Of a stretch of 64,000 bases of DNA, positions 39,399 to 50,800 are shown piece after piece. The stretch is taken from contig JAQWIR010000007.1 in the NCBI GenBank assembly GCA_029248755.1, positions 29,166 through 93,165 on the forward strand, read 5' to 3'. The position numbers were made by a program, and so were the translations under genes. Each line of letters opens with the position of its first letter. Positions within the stretch are counted from its first letter, which is position 1. The stretch comes from Porticoccaceae bacterium (GTDB lineage Bacteria; Pseudomonadota; Gammaproteobacteria; Pseudomonadales; Porticoccaceae). Below the pieces are notes generated by a model, which did not search any database, had not been told where the DNA came from, and was given only the letters and a program-made list of their open reading frames with translations.

Positions 39399-40658
39399 AT
39401 GTTCGATAAACAACAGACTATTGAAAAATTTGACGCTGATTTATGGCAAGCCATGCAGCAAGAAGATCAACGTCAAGAACAGCATATTGAACTTATTGCA
39501 TCAGAAAACTATACCAGTCCAGCGGTAATGGAAGCTCAAGGTGGCAAGTTGACTAATAAATACGCCGAGGGATATCCCAATAAGCGTTATTACGGTGGTT
39601 GTGAATATGTCGATGTGGCTGAAGAGTTGGCTATTGAAAGGCTAAAAAGTCTCTATGGTTCAGACTTTGCTAATGTTCAGCCTCATTCCGGTTCGCAGGC
39701 AAACAACGCTGTTTTCTTAGCCTTAATTAAGGGCGGTGATACAGTTCTTGGTATGAGCTTGGCTGATGGTGGTCACCTGACGCATGGCGCGAAACCAAAC
39801 TTCTCAGGCAAACTCTATAATGCTGTGCAATATGGTTTAAATGCTGAAACTGGCCTAATTGATTATGAACAGGTTGAAGCTCTGGCTGTGGAGCACAAGC
39901 CAGCAATGATTATTGCCGGATTCTCGGCTTACTCAGGTATTATGGATTGGGCTCGTTTTAGAGAGATAGCCGATAAAGTTGGCGCCTACCTTTTGGTCGA
40001 TATGGCCCATGTTTCTGGTCTTGTAGCGGCAGGTGTTTATCCAAGTCCAATCCCTTATGCCGATGTGGTTACCTCCACAACCCACAAGACATTACGTGGC
40101 CCGCGGGGTGGTTTTGTACTAACTAATGATGAGGCCATTGCCAAGAAAGTAAATTCAGCAGTATTCCCTGGTAGTCAGGGTGGTCCTCTTTGTCATGTGG
40201 TTGCTGCTAAGGCTATTGCCTTCAAAGAAGCGGCTAGTGACGAATTTGTTGAGTATCAAAAACAGGTAGTTGCCAATGCTAAAGTGATGGCAAAAACCTT
40301 TATCGATCGTGGCATTAATATTGTCTCAAAGGGTACAGAAAATCATCTCATGCTGGTAGACCTTATCGGTAAAGAATACACCGGAACTGATGCGGATGCC
40401 GCTATGGGTGCAGCCTTCATTACTGTCAATAAAAACGCTGTTCCCAATGATCCTCGCTCACCTTTTGTTACCTCCGGTCTTCGGGTTGGAACTCCTGCTA
40501 TTACGACAAGAGGTTTTGGTATTGAAGAGACGACTCAATTAACTCATTGGATGTGTGACATTCTGGAAAGTTTAGAAAACGGTAATTCTGAACAAGTTAT
40601 CGCTGAAGTGAAAACCAAGGTTCTAGATATTTGCAAGCGCTTCCCTGTATATGCTTAG
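39399..40658 (+). CDS. glyA: Serine hydroxymethyltransferase
   Basis: [55 protein letters not shown]. Start at MFDKQQ (39399), 20 codons downstream of the ORF-track start. Confidence 0.98.
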   Translation: MFDKQQTIEKFDADLWQAMQQEDQRQEQHIELIASENYTSPAVMEAQGGKLTNKYAEGYPNKRYYGGCEYVDVAEELAIERLKSLYGSDFANVQPHSGSQANNAVFLALIKGGDTVLGMSLADGGHLTHGAKPNFSGKLYNAVQYGLNAETGLIDYEQVEALAVEHKPAMIIAGFSAYSGIMDWARFREIADKVGAYLLVDMAHVSGLVAAGVYPSPIPYADVVTSTTHKTLRGPRGGFVLTNDEAIAKKVNSAVFPGSQGGPLCHVVAAKAIAFKEAASDEFVEYQKQVVANAKVMAKTFIDRGINIVSKGTENHLMLVDLIGKEYTGTDADAAMGAAFITVNKNAVPNDPRSPFVTSGLRVGTPAITTRGFGIEETTQLTHWMCDILESLENGNSEQVIAEVKTKVLDICKRFPVYA

Positions 40659-40680
40659 GCTTAAATTAATATGGAATCTT

Positions 40681-40710
40681 AAAGCCCCATTAAATTGGGG
40701 CTTTTTTTTT
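40681..40710 (+). terminator. Intrinsic terminator after glyA
   Basis: AAAGCCCCATTAAATTGGGGCTTTTTTTTT. Confidence 0.93.
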
Positions 40711-40826
40711 CCTATTTCTTGTTGCGGTTAAACGTACCTAGGCTGAGCTTTGTATGTATTCAGTGATTGGGTCTCCAAAGCGTCAGGTTGTGTTAGAATA
40801 CCTGCTCTTTTTTAAGGTAAATCATA

Positions 40827-41297
40827 ATGTTTTGTCCATTTTGTAATGCTGACGACACAAAAGTTATCGATTCGCGCCTAGTGGCCAATGGCGGTCAGGT
40901 GCATCGGCGCAGAGAGTGTGCGGTATGCGGTGAGCGGTTTACCACCTATGAGCTAGCCGAACTGGTTATGCCGCGAGTGATAAAAACCGATGGCACAAGA
41001 CAGTCATTTGACGAGGATAAACTGCGTGCAGGCCTTCAGCGAGCCCTAGAAAAGCGGCCGGTATCAATTGAACAAATTGAAGTATCCATATCCGAAATTA
41101 AACATTTTCTTCAGGTAACCGGCGAGCGCGAAATACCCTCACAAATTATTGGTGAAGAAGTAATGCGCCAGCTTAGAGAGCTTGATGCGGTGGCCTATGT
41201 CAGGTTTGCCTCTGTTTATCGCAGTTTTCAAGATATCAGTGAATTCCAAGCTGAACTCAATCGGCTTAATGAAGACAATAGTGACCTGACTGATTAA
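40827..41297 (+). CDS. nrdR: Transcriptional repressor NrdR
   Basis: [15 protein letters not shown]...[16 protein letters not shown] Zn ribbon plus ATP cone. Confidence 0.97.
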   Translation: MFCPFCNADDTKVIDSRLVANGGQVHRRRECAVCGERFTTYELAELVMPRVIKTDGTRQSFDEDKLRAGLQRALEKRPVSIEQIEVSISEIKHFLQVTGEREIPSQIIGEEVMRQLRELDAVAYVRFASVYRSFQDISEFQAELNRLNEDNSDLTD

Positions 41298-41299
41298 TT

Positions 41300-42421
41300 A
41301 TGAAATTCTCGCCACAAGATCACAGTTTGATGGGAAGAGCCCTGCAATTAGCCGGTAAGGCGCGCTATACCTCAGCGCCAAATCCAGCGGTTGGCTGCGT
41401 TATTCTGTCGAACAACAAGATAATTGGCGAGGGCTTTACTCGGCCAGCGGGTGGGAATCATGCTGAGATCGAAGCTTTGCAAATGGCTGGTGATGTTTCT
41501 GGCTGTACGGTGTATGTAACTCTTGAGCCCTGCAGTCATCAAGGAAAAACAGGTCCCTGCGTTCAGGCATTGATTAAAGCCAAGGTTTCGCGAGTTATTG
41601 TCGCTTGCGAAGATCCAAATCCAAAAGTATCTGGCTCTGGTATAAAACAGCTACAGGATGCTGGAATTGAGGTTGAAGTTGGTCTGATGGAAGCTCAGGC
41701 AAGAGAGTTGAATAAAGGCTTTTTTAAGCGATTTACCGAGGGTAATCCTTGGGTTTTAGTAAAGATGGCGGCTAGTTTAGATGGCCGCACTGCGATGGCA
41801 AGCGGACAGAGTCAGTGGATTACATCACCCGCAGCGCGGTTGGATGTTCAGCGTTTAAGAGCTGCTAGTTGCGCTATTATTACGGGTATAGGCACACAGC
41901 AAATGGATAATCCATCGCTCACTCTGCGTATAACAGAAGAGCAGCTTGGCGCTGAAGACCCTGTGCAACAGCCAATGCGTGTGGTGGTAGATGCGCAGAT
42001 GAAAATGTCTGCAGATGCAAGATTACTACAAGCTCCGGGACTCTGTGTTATTGCTACCCTTGATAAGCCGCAACAAAGAGAGAATTCAAAAGCACTCGTC
42101 GCCGCCGGTGCTGAGGTCATCTTTCTGCCGGCTCAAGGTGAGCATATCGATCTTCAAAAACTGCTTGAGGTATTAGCACAGCGGGATTGCAATCAGGTAA
42201 TGGTTGAGGCGGGTGCAGGCCTAGCAGGGGCGTTTATTGCTGAAGGGTTACTTGATGAATTGGTCTGTTATTGGGCGCCAAAATTATTTGGCAGTCAAGC
42301 AAGACCGATGTTCGATCTACCCATTGATACTATTGATGCCCATTTAGCATTGTCAGTCAAAGATATACGCATGGTTGGCGAAGATATAAGGCTTACAATG
42401 CAACCCGATAAAGATTATTAG
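41300..42421 (+). CDS. ribD: Riboflavin deaminase/reductase
   Basis: AEIEALQMAG...VTLEPCSHQGKTGPC; VKMAASLDGRTAMASGQSQWIT. Confidence 0.97.
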   Translation: MKFSPQDHSLMGRALQLAGKARYTSAPNPAVGCVILSNNKIIGEGFTRPAGGNHAEIEALQMAGDVSGCTVYVTLEPCSHQGKTGPCVQALIKAKVSRVIVACEDPNPKVSGSGIKQLQDAGIEVEVGLMEAQARELNKGFFKRFTEGNPWVLVKMAASLDGRTAMASGQSQWITSPAARLDVQRLRAASCAIITGIGTQQMDNPSLTLRITEEQLGAEDPVQQPMRVVVDAQMKMSADARLLQAPGLCVIATLDKPQQRENSKALVAAGAEVIFLPAQGEHIDLQKLLEVLAQRDCNQVMVEAGAGLAGAFIAEGLLDELVCYWAPKLFGSQARPMFDLPIDTIDAHLALSVKDIRMVGEDIRLTMQPDKDY

Positions 42422-42443
42422 GATTTAAAGTTAGGTAAAGACT

Positions 42444-43046
42444 ATGTTTACAGGAATTATTAGTGCTATAGGTAAAATTACTGAATTAGAGCATCGCCAA
42501 GGCGACGTAAGGGTTTCTATTTATGCCCCTAAGCTAGGTTTTGATGATGTGCAATTGGGTGACAGTATCGCCTGCAATGGTGTATGCCTAACTGCTGTTG
42601 AATTAATTGATCAAGGTTTTATAGCTGATGTTTCTGTTGAAACACTCAGCCTAACGACCATAGAGCACTGGAAAGTAGATACTGGCATCAATCTAGAAAA
42701 AGCCATGCAGGCCAGTGATCGTTTTGGTGGGCACATAGTGTCTGGTCATGTGGATGGTATCGGTGAGGTGGTTTCACTGCATGAAGATGCCCGTTCATGG
42801 CGCTTTACTCTAAGGGCGCCAGCCAATTTAGCCAAATATATAGCGCAAAAGGGATCAATTACCGTTGATGGTACTAGTCTAACGGTCAATGCCGTTAAGG
42901 GTGCAGAGTTTGAAATGAATATAGTACCGCACACCATGATCCACACGGTTATTAGTGATTATAAGGTTGGAACAAAAGTTAATCTTGAGGTGGACTTGAT
43001 TGCACGATATCTAGAGCGTTTAACCTCAGTAGATGCAACTAGCTAA
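42444..43046 (+). CDS. ribE: Riboflavin synthase alpha subunit
   Basis: MFTGII; GDSIACNGVCLT; SGHVDGIGEV; DGTSLTVN. Confidence 0.97.
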   Translation: MFTGIISAIGKITELEHRQGDVRVSIYAPKLGFDDVQLGDSIACNGVCLTAVELIDQGFIADVSVETLSLTTIEHWKVDTGINLEKAMQASDRFGGHIVSGHVDGIGEVVSLHEDARSWRFTLRAPANLAKYIAQKGSITVDGTSLTVNAVKGAEFEMNIVPHTMIHTVISDYKVGTKVNLEVDLIARYLERLTSVDATS

Positions 43047-43067
43047 GGACAGGAAAGAGAATAGATA

Positions 43068-44201
43068 ATGAAATTAAATACAGTGGAAGAGTTAATCGAA
43101 GATATCCGTCAGGGTAAGATGGTTATTTTGATGGATGACGAAGATCGCGAAAATGAAGGCGATTTAGTGATGGCGGCACCTATGGTGAGGCCAGAAGATA
43201 TCAATTTTATGGCCACCAATGCTCGAGGTTTAATCTGCCTGCCTCTGAGCGAAGAACGCTGTGAGCAACTTAATTTAGGTTTAATGGTTGCCGGTGACAA
43301 CAATAGCTCAAGTCATGGTACGCCTTTTACATTGTCCATTGAAGCGGCTGAGGGCGTCACTACAGGAATATCCGCGGCAGATCGTGCGCGGACGGTTCAA
43401 GCTGCAGTAGCCAGCAATGCCCGCCCGCAAGATATCGTCCAGCCTGGGCATATTTTCCCGCTAAAAGCTCAGCCAGGGGGTGTACTAAGTCGGGCAGGGC
43501 ATACAGAAGCAGGTTGTGATCTGGCTAGACTAGCAGGTTTTGAATCTGCCGCCGTAATTGTCGAAATTATGAATGAAGATGGCACCATGGCGCGACGTGA
43601 TGATTTAGAGGAATTTGCCAAAAAGCATGATCTTAAAATTGGCACAATTGCCGATTTAATCCACTACCGTTTGGTGACTGAAAAAACCACCCAATGTGTT
43701 AGTGAGCGCACAGTGAATACGCACTATGGTGAATTTACCCTTAAAACCTATTTAGATTATGCCCGAGACGAAAAGCATTTTGCATTGGTTATGGGTGATG
43801 TAAGCGCTGGTGATGCGCCGCTGGTTCGGGTGCATATTAATCGATCGGCTCGTGACTTGCTGGCTATTGAGCCTATAGAGGGCTTCCAGTCATGGTCAAC
43901 GCATACAGCCTTAGAAGCCATTGCTAAAGAAGGGCGCGGCGTATTGGTATTACTAGTTTATCCAGAAACTGCAGAGGATATGGATAATCATATTGATGAA
44001 ATGCTGAATATTAGCACCGATAAAACTCCACCAGCCAATGAAGTGGTTTACTTTCAAGTGGGAACAGGCTCGCAAATTCTAATGGATTTAGGGATAAGTA
44101 AAATGCGCCTATTAAGTGCGCCATTTAAATTTAGTGGCATTTCTGGTTTTGATTTAGAAGTTGTTGAATACGTTGATTACCAAGAGAGTAAAAGGACCTA
44201 A
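43068..44201 (+). CDS. ribBA: 3,4-DHBP synthase with degenerate GTP cyclohydrolase II-like domain (RibBX-type)
   Basis: N-term MDDEDRENEGDLVMAA, GHTEAGCDLARLAG intact; C-terminal domain lacks the Cys and RQEGRGIGL motifs. Confidence 0.95.
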   Translation: MKLNTVEELIEDIRQGKMVILMDDEDRENEGDLVMAAPMVRPEDINFMATNARGLICLPLSEERCEQLNLGLMVAGDNNSSSHGTPFTLSIEAAEGVTTGISAADRARTVQAAVASNARPQDIVQPGHIFPLKAQPGGVLSRAGHTEAGCDLARLAGFESAAVIVEIMNEDGTMARRDDLEEFAKKHDLKIGTIADLIHYRLVTEKTTQCVSERTVNTHYGEFTLKTYLDYARDEKHFALVMGDVSAGDAPLVRVHINRSARDLLAIEPIEGFQSWSTHTALEAIAKEGRGVLVLLVYPETAEDMDNHIDEMLNISTDKTPPANEVVYFQVGTGSQILMDLGISKMRLLSAPFKFSGISGFDLEVVEYVDYQESKRT

Positions 44202-44203
44202 AA

Positions 44204-44680
44204 ATGGGTGAATTTAGACCTCAAGAAGGCAATTTTTCAGTAAAAGAAGCGCGAATTGCAGTTATTACTGCACGTTGGAATTCTCAGGTTACCGAAGGCT
44301 TGCGTGACGGAGCACTACGCGCTTTAAAGCGACATAATATTGAAGTTGTCGAAGACTTTTATGTACCGGGTGCCTTTGAACTGCCTTTGGCGGCACAAAA
44401 AGCGGCAAAAACTGGTCGCTTTCAAGGCATTATCACTCTGGGCTGTGTTATTCGAGGTGATACGCCACATTTTGATTATGTCTGTGCTGAAACTACCCGG
44501 GGTATTGGTGAGGTAAGCCTTAGTCAAGATATACCAGTTGCCTTCGGTTTGTTGACCACTGACAACCTTAAGCAAGCATTGCAACGTGCCGGTGATAATA
44601 ATGAGAATAAAGGCGAAGAGGCGGCATTAACCGTGCTTGAAATGCTTGAACTGTTTAAATCAATGCAGGTGACTCAATAA
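44204..44680 (+). CDS. ribH: 6,7-dimethyl-8-ribityllumazine synthase
   Basis: VPGAFELPLAAQ; GCVIRGDTPHFDYV; PVAFGLLTTDNLKQAL. Confidence 0.97.
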   Translation: MGEFRPQEGNFSVKEARIAVITARWNSQVTEGLRDGALRALKRHNIEVVEDFYVPGAFELPLAAQKAAKTGRFQGIITLGCVIRGDTPHFDYVCAETTRGIGEVSLSQDIPVAFGLLTTDNLKQALQRAGDNNENKGEEAALTVLEMLELFKSMQVTQ

Positions 44681-45118
44681 ATGTCGAAAACCAAAGCCAA
44701 GCAAAAGGCTAGAAAGTTATCCCTTCAAGCGCTCTATTCATGGGATATGGGCGGCATTGACTTACAAACTATAGAAGTTAATTTCTATACTGAAAATGAT
44801 ATGAGTAAAGTTGATACCGATTTATTCAAAAGCTTACTCTATGATGTTCCCAAAAATCTCGAAAAGATTGACGAAGCCTATCAACCTCATTTAGATCGTG
44901 AACAGGATCAGTTAGACCCAGTGTCTCGTGCTATATTGAGAATTTCCACGTATGAACTATTATTTAGTGTTGAGGTACCTTATAAGGTAGCCATCAATGA
45001 AGGGGTTAACCTAGCTAAAACATTTGGCCCCACAGATGCGTATAAATTTATTAATGGTGTCCTCGATCGCGTTGCAACACAAACTAGAGCAGTGGAAATC
45101 GCCGCCAACCAAGGATAA
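44681..45118 (+). CDS. nusB: Transcription antitermination factor NusB
   Basis: ARKLSLQALYSWDM; LDPVSRAILRISTYELLF; YKVAINEGVNLAKTFGPTDAYKFINGVLD. Confidence 0.96.
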   Translation: MSKTKAKQKARKLSLQALYSWDMGGIDLQTIEVNFYTENDMSKVDTDLFKSLLYDVPKNLEKIDEAYQPHLDREQDQLDPVSRAILRISTYELLFSVEVPYKVAINEGVNLAKTFGPTDAYKFINGVLDRVATQTRAVEIAANQG

Positions 45119-45133
45119 ATACAGTCTGCAAGC

Positions 45134-46102
45134 ATGAATCAATCAATTGACGAATTCTCGCTTATCTCTACTTTTTTCAAAGAGTTAACCGGCCAACAGG
45201 ATGTTGCTGTAGGAATTGGCGATGATGCAGCAATCATTAACAGTCAAAAAGATCATCAGATTGCCATAGCTACAGATACCCTAGTCGCCTCAGTACATTT
45301 TCCTGGCGATGCATCAGCCGAACAAATCGCCACCAGAGCGCTGTGCGTTAATCTTAGTGATATGGCAGCAATGGGTGCCACTCCAAAATGGTTTACCCTA
45401 TCCCTATCTATGCCTCAAGAATTAGTCTCCACAGACTGGTTGCAGGGGTTTAGTCAGGGTTTAGCAACAGTAGCTGATCAATATCAGGTTTCACTGGTTG
45501 GTGGGGACACAACAGCAGGGCCTCTGACTATAAGTATTACGGTTGTAGGTGAAATACCAATCAGCCGAGCGCTTTGTCGAAATGGCGCCAAGCCTAACGA
45601 TATTATCTATGTTAGCGGTACATTGGGTGATGGTGCGGCAGCCCTTCATCAGCTTACAGAATTAACTTTGAAAAAAAATGATCGACTAATAAAAAGATTT
45701 TATCAGCCCCAACCTAAAATCGATCTGGGCATTGGTCTTCGCGACTTCGCAAGCGCCTGTATTGATATTTCAGATGGATTGATAGCCGATCTTGGCCATC
45801 TTTGTAAAGCCAGTGAAGTGACAGCATTGATTAATAGTCAGGCACTACCAATTCATGACGATATAAAGCAGGCCTTTCCAGACCAAAGTATAAATTGGGC
45901 ATTAACTGGCGGAGACGACTATCAACTCTGCTTTACTGTTCCATTAAATCAGAAAGCAAACTTTGAACAATGGGCAGACGCAAATAATTTTGATGTGAAT
46001 GCAATTGGCAATATGATCCCATTAGATCATAATCAAAATTATTTAAAGATAGATAACCAAACAGTATCTATCACAGCAGGAGGGTACAGCCATTTCAAGT
46101 AA
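45134..46102 (+). CDS. thiL: Thiamine-monophosphate kinase
   Basis: GIGDDAAI; NLSDMAAMGATPKWFTLSLS; LVGGDTTAGPLTISITVVG. Confidence 0.96.
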   Translation: MNQSIDEFSLISTFFKELTGQQDVAVGIGDDAAIINSQKDHQIAIATDTLVASVHFPGDASAEQIATRALCVNLSDMAAMGATPKWFTLSLSMPQELVSTDWLQGFSQGLATVADQYQVSLVGGDTTAGPLTISITVVGEIPISRALCRNGAKPNDIIYVSGTLGDGAAALHQLTELTLKKNDRLIKRFYQPQPKIDLGIGLRDFASACIDISDGLIADLGHLCKASEVTALINSQALPIHDDIKQAFPDQSINWALTGGDDYQLCFTVPLNQKANFEQWADANNFDVNAIGNMIPLDHNQNYLKIDNQTVSITAGGYSHFK

Positions 46103-46580
46103 TAACCCCCAGTTTAGCGAATTACTTCGCTCACCCAGTCTAATGTTAGCGTTTGGCTTTGGTAGTGGTCTACTGCCAAAGGCTCCCGGAACCATGGGAA
46201 GTCTAGCCGCAATACCCCTATGGCTATTGCTTATTCAGTTGCCAGTGGTTTTTTATTGGCTGGCAATACTAATTGCAGCCGTTGTGGGCGTTTATATATG
46301 TGGCAGCGCAGCAAGCAAACTGGGGGTGCATGATCATGCTGGCATTGTATGGGATGAGTTTGTTGGCCTATGGATTGCTATGGCATTCCTACCCCCGACA
46401 TTTGGATCTATTATTTGTGGCTTCGTGTTATTTCGTTTGTTTGATATTGTAAAGCCTTGGCCAATTAGCTGGTTGGACAAAAATATCCATGGCGGTTTAG
46501 GCATTATGATTGACGATATAGTGGCTGGAGCCTGTGCCGCTTGCATAGCCAGCTATATTAACTACTTGGGCTATTTATAA
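46092..46580 (+). CDS. pgpA: Phosphatidylglycerophosphatase A (probable ATT start at 46092; ORF track starts at 46143)
   Basis: GFGSGLLPKAPGTMGSLAAIP; DHAGIVWDEFVGLW; GGLGIMIDDIVAG. AGGAGGG SD at 46078-46084, 7 nt before in-frame ATT. Confidence 0.9.
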   Translation: MSSNNPQFSELLRSPSLMLAFGFGSGLLPKAPGTMGSLAAIPLWLLLIQLPVVFYWLAILIAAVVGVYICGSAASKLGVHDHAGIVWDEFVGLWIAMAFLPPTFGSIICGFVLFRLFDIVKPWPISWLDKNIHGGLGIMIDDIVAGACAACIASYINYLGYL

Positions 46581-46643
46581 AGGAAAAACGTAGGATAACT
46601 TTATACTGATCAAGTAAAACCAATTGCCACAGAGGGCAACCCG

Positions 46644-47822
46644 TTGAAAACAAAAATTTTACCGTTAATTATTATTATTGTTGCCTTTCTAATTGCAGGG
46701 CTAATGAGCCTGTTAAAGCCAGATGCCTTAGAGCTTGAGTCACCCAATCGAGAAGTGGCTGTAACAACAAAAGTGATAGAAAAGTCCCAGATTCAACTCA
46801 ACGTTAAATCTCAGGGAACTGTGCAACCACGAACCAGAACCATGCTAGTTTCAGAGGTTTCCGGCATAGTGATGGCAGTAGCTCCCCAATTTGTGGTTGG
46901 TGGTACTTTTAACAAAGGTGATGTATTAATTAAGTTAGATTCAGCTGATTACAAAGTAGCCAAGCAGAGAGCAGACGCGCAACTAAATAGTGCAAAAGCG
47001 CAATTACTTTCAGAGCAGGCACGTTCTACACAGGCCCAAAAAGAATGGGAAATGACCGGCAGACCTTTGGCAGAAGCACCGGTATTGGCATTGCGTACAC
47101 CGTTCCTTGCTGAAGCAGAGTCGCGCTTATTGCAAGCTCAAGCTGAAGTCAGACAAGCTGAACTCAAGCTAAAAAGAACCATAATTCGCGCACCCTATGC
47201 TGGCATGGTTTCAAGTAAACAAGTTGATGTGGGTCAGTATGTCACCATAGGAGCAAGATTAGGTGAAACATTTGCCATCGATTTTGCAGAAATACGCCTA
47301 CCGATGACCGGTAAAGATTTATTAAAATTGGGTTGGAATACAGCCACAGAAAATCAACAAATACTGAATAAAAATAAAGTACAACTTCAGGGTATGGTGA
47401 ATGGCAAAACAGCCACTTGGCAAGCTGTTCTAGTTCGTTCAGAAGGGACCATTGAGCAGAGTAGTCGAGCCCAATATCTAGTAGCACAAGTTTCGGATCC
47501 TTATAATATCAAACGTCGTAACGATCGCATGCCACTGCTAATTGGAAGCTTTGTTCAAGCTAAGGTATCAGGAAAAACAATCAATGATGTGTACTCATTG
47601 CCTCGCAATGCTTTACGTTCCAATAGTCGAGTAGCAACAGTTGATAGTCAACAGCGTTTAAAATTGTTTGCAGTCGACTATTTGTTTGAAGATCGGTCTA
47701 ATTACTACATTAATAAGGGTTTGGAAGGGCAAGTTGAAATTGTCACCAGCGGCATGGGTATTATGGTCGATGGTATGAAGCTCAAGCCTTTTAATGCGGA
47801 AAATACGGTGAAGTTACCATGA
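46644..47822 (+). CDS. RND efflux membrane fusion protein (HlyD-like)
   Basis: TM helix then periplasmic adaptor; ELKLKRTIIRAPYAGMVSSKQVDVGQYV; 4-bp overlap with the RND permease. Confidence 0.9.
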   Translation: MKTKILPLIIIIVAFLIAGLMSLLKPDALELESPNREVAVTTKVIEKSQIQLNVKSQGTVQPRTRTMLVSEVSGIVMAVAPQFVVGGTFNKGDVLIKLDSADYKVAKQRADAQLNSAKAQLLSEQARSTQAQKEWEMTGRPLAEAPVLALRTPFLAEAESRLLQAQAEVRQAELKLKRTIIRAPYAGMVSSKQVDVGQYVTIGARLGETFAIDFAEIRLPMTGKDLLKLGWNTATENQQILNKNKVQLQGMVNGKTATWQAVLVRSEGTIEQSSRAQYLVAQVSDPYNIKRRNDRMPLLIGSFVQAKVSGKTINDVYSLPRNALRSNSRVATVDSQQRLKLFAVDYLFEDRSNYYINKGLEGQVEIVTSGMGIMVDGMKLKPFNAENTVKLP

Positions 47823-50800
47823 ATGATCCTCAATCCTATGGATTGATTGGTTGGTTCGCCAAAAATCCCGTTGCGGCCAATCTACTCATGCTCTTTATTG
47901 TGGTGGCAGGTGCTATTTCAGCCTATACCATTAGTAAAGATATGTTTCCTCGAACAGAAAGAAATAGTATTCAGGTGACAGCAGTTTACCCTGGAGCAGC
48001 ACCGATAGAAGTAGAAAAGGGTGTTATTTTACCAATCGAAGCTGCCTTGCAAGGGATGAGTGGCGTCAAAGAAATGCGTTCCACTGCCAATCGTGATCTG
48101 GCATCTATTGAGCTAGATATAGAGCCTAGTCAAGATATTAATGAGATGCTTGCTAGAGTGGAGGACCGCATAAGCGGCATCCTTAATTTTCCAGTTGATC
48201 TTGAAAAGCCCAGTGTTAGTAAATTTGAGGATATCAGTTGGGTTACCGGCGTAGCTGTATCTGGCCCCCTAGACGAATTTCAAAGAAAGCGTTTAGGTCA
48301 AGAAATTCGCGATGAATTGCTAGAATTATCAGAGGTAAAAAAAGTTATTCTTTGGGGCGTTGATGACTATGAAATCGCCATTGAAGTCAAAGAAGATCGA
48401 CTTAGAGAATTAAATATGACCTTGGGCGAAGTCGCGAATGTACTGCGTGAATCATCGCTAGATATGCCCGCAGGTATGGTTCGATCCGCCAGTGGCAATA
48501 TCTTAGTTCGCACCCAAGGTAAAGCCTACTCTGGTGAAGAATTTGAGAATATAGTGTTGCGTAGTAACCCTGATGGGTCGCAACTATTGGTATCCGATGT
48601 AGCAGTGGTCAAAGATTCATTTCAAGAATCCAGTACCCTCGTCCACTTCGATAAGGAATCGGCGGTCACCCTTGGAGTATTTTCCCTGGAAAACCAAAAT
48701 CTTTTAGCAATAGATGAAGCGGTTAAAAGGTATATAGAAGAAAAATCAGATTCCATGGTCGATGGGCTGAAAATTGAACAATTTGAACCCCTATCATTTC
48801 ACCTGCGCGGTCGACTGGATATGATGCTATCCAATCTTGCCATGGGGGCAATATTAGTAGCAGTGGTTCTAACTCTATTTCTCAATATTCAGGTAGGTAT
48901 TTGGGTATTACTTGGTATCCCCGTCAGTTTCTTGGGCGCTTTTTGGTTAATGCCTGTAACTCCCTTCCCAGTCACAGTTAATGTTTTAAGTTTATTTGCC
49001 TTTATTATGGTGCTGGGGATTGTGGTGGACGACGCCATTGTTATTGGTGAAAGTATTTATAGCGAAGCTCAGCAACAAGCGGAAAAAGCTGGAGTAAAAG
49101 GTACTGGCGAAAGCACTTTTAGAGCCTCATTGGAGCACGTTATAGCGGGAGCACAAAAGGTTGCTATACCCTCAACAATTGGCGTATTGACTACCATGGC
49201 TGCCTTCGCCCCAATGTTATTTATCGGGGGTGTAGTGGCAGGTTTCCAAGAAGCCATTGCGATGGTAGTTATTCTCTGCCTGATCTTCTCATTGATAGAG
49301 TCAAAATTAATTTTACCGGCGCATTTGGTAGGATTAAAAATTGGCGGCAAGCCCAAACCAGGATTTCAACATATTGCAAAATGGCAGACGCAGATTGACA
49401 GAAATCTTAAGTTATTTATCGTTAATAAATATCAACCCTTTCTGGCCTACTGTATAAAGCGGCGCTACCTAACCATATCATTCTTCTTAGGATTATTAAT
49501 TATTGCCGGTGGTGCAGTAAATAGTGGTATCGCTAGGTTTGAATTTTTCCCCAATGTTCCCAGTGATACAGTGCGAGCGGAGGTAATTCTCTACGATGGC
49601 ACCTCAGCACAGGATATGGCCAAAATACTGATTACCATAGAAGAAGCTGCCTATGCAGTGGATGAAAATTATCGTAAGCAGTATCCCAAAGGCAATGGTT
49701 TAGTTAAACATCTACTGTTCTATGCCGGTTCAGATACAAGCGGTACCTTTATAGTTTCTCTAGTACCTTCAGAAAATAGAGGTATCTCATCCCTAGAGTT
49801 TGAAAAACTCTGGCGACAAAAAGTGGGTGAATTGCCTAATGTTAGAAAGCAACGTTACTTTGCCAGCACTAATGCCGGTGGCGGAGCAAAGATTAATTTA
49901 CAACTTAGCGGTGTTAACCCCGAACAGTTAGCACTAGCAAGTAACCAACTTCAAAATAAATTAGCTCAATATAATGGCGTGTTTGATATCTACAACTCTC
50001 AGGGTACTGGTGGGCAGGAAATTCAAATTAGTCTTAAGCCTTATGCAAGCCAGTTAGGAATTAGTCTTGGCGATGTCGGACGGCAGGTCCGTCAGGCATT
50101 CTTCGGGGAAGAAGTACAACGTATCCAAAGGGGTGTAGACAGAGTAAAAGTAATGGTTCGCTATCCATCAGAGGAGCGTGGTTCAGTAGCTAATCTGGAA
50201 AATTTATTAATTAGAACCAAAACTGGACAAGCCATTCGCATAGGTCAAGTAGCCGACATAAAACTCGGTGAGGGTCTTTCAACAATATCCAGAACTGATA
50301 GAAAACGAACAGTTAATGTCACCGCAGATATTGATCCAACCAAAATTCAAACAGGGATGGTGGTATCGGATATTATGGACAACTATGTTCCACAGTTACT
50401 CCAACAGTATCCCGATGTAGAGTTTGATTTAGGTGGTTCAACTAAAGAAGAAAACACACTTAAAATGCGAACAGCAGTTGGTTTTATAGCGGCGCTGTTT
50501 ATGATCTATGGATTATTAGCAGTTCCCCTAAGATCCTATGTACAGCCACTAGTGATTATGTCAGTCATTCCTTTTGGATTTATAGGTGCAGTCGTAGGCC
50601 ATATCTTATTCGGTATCTCCCTCAACATGTTATCCATATTGGGACTAGTTGCACTTGCAGGGGTAGTGGTTAATGACAGTCTTATTCTGGTTGAATTTGC
50701 TAACCGGCGTCGCGCTGATGGAATGTCTATTGAAGATTCACTTATGTCGGCGGGCCAGCAAAGGTTTCGAGCCATCGTGCTAACTACACTGACAACCTTT

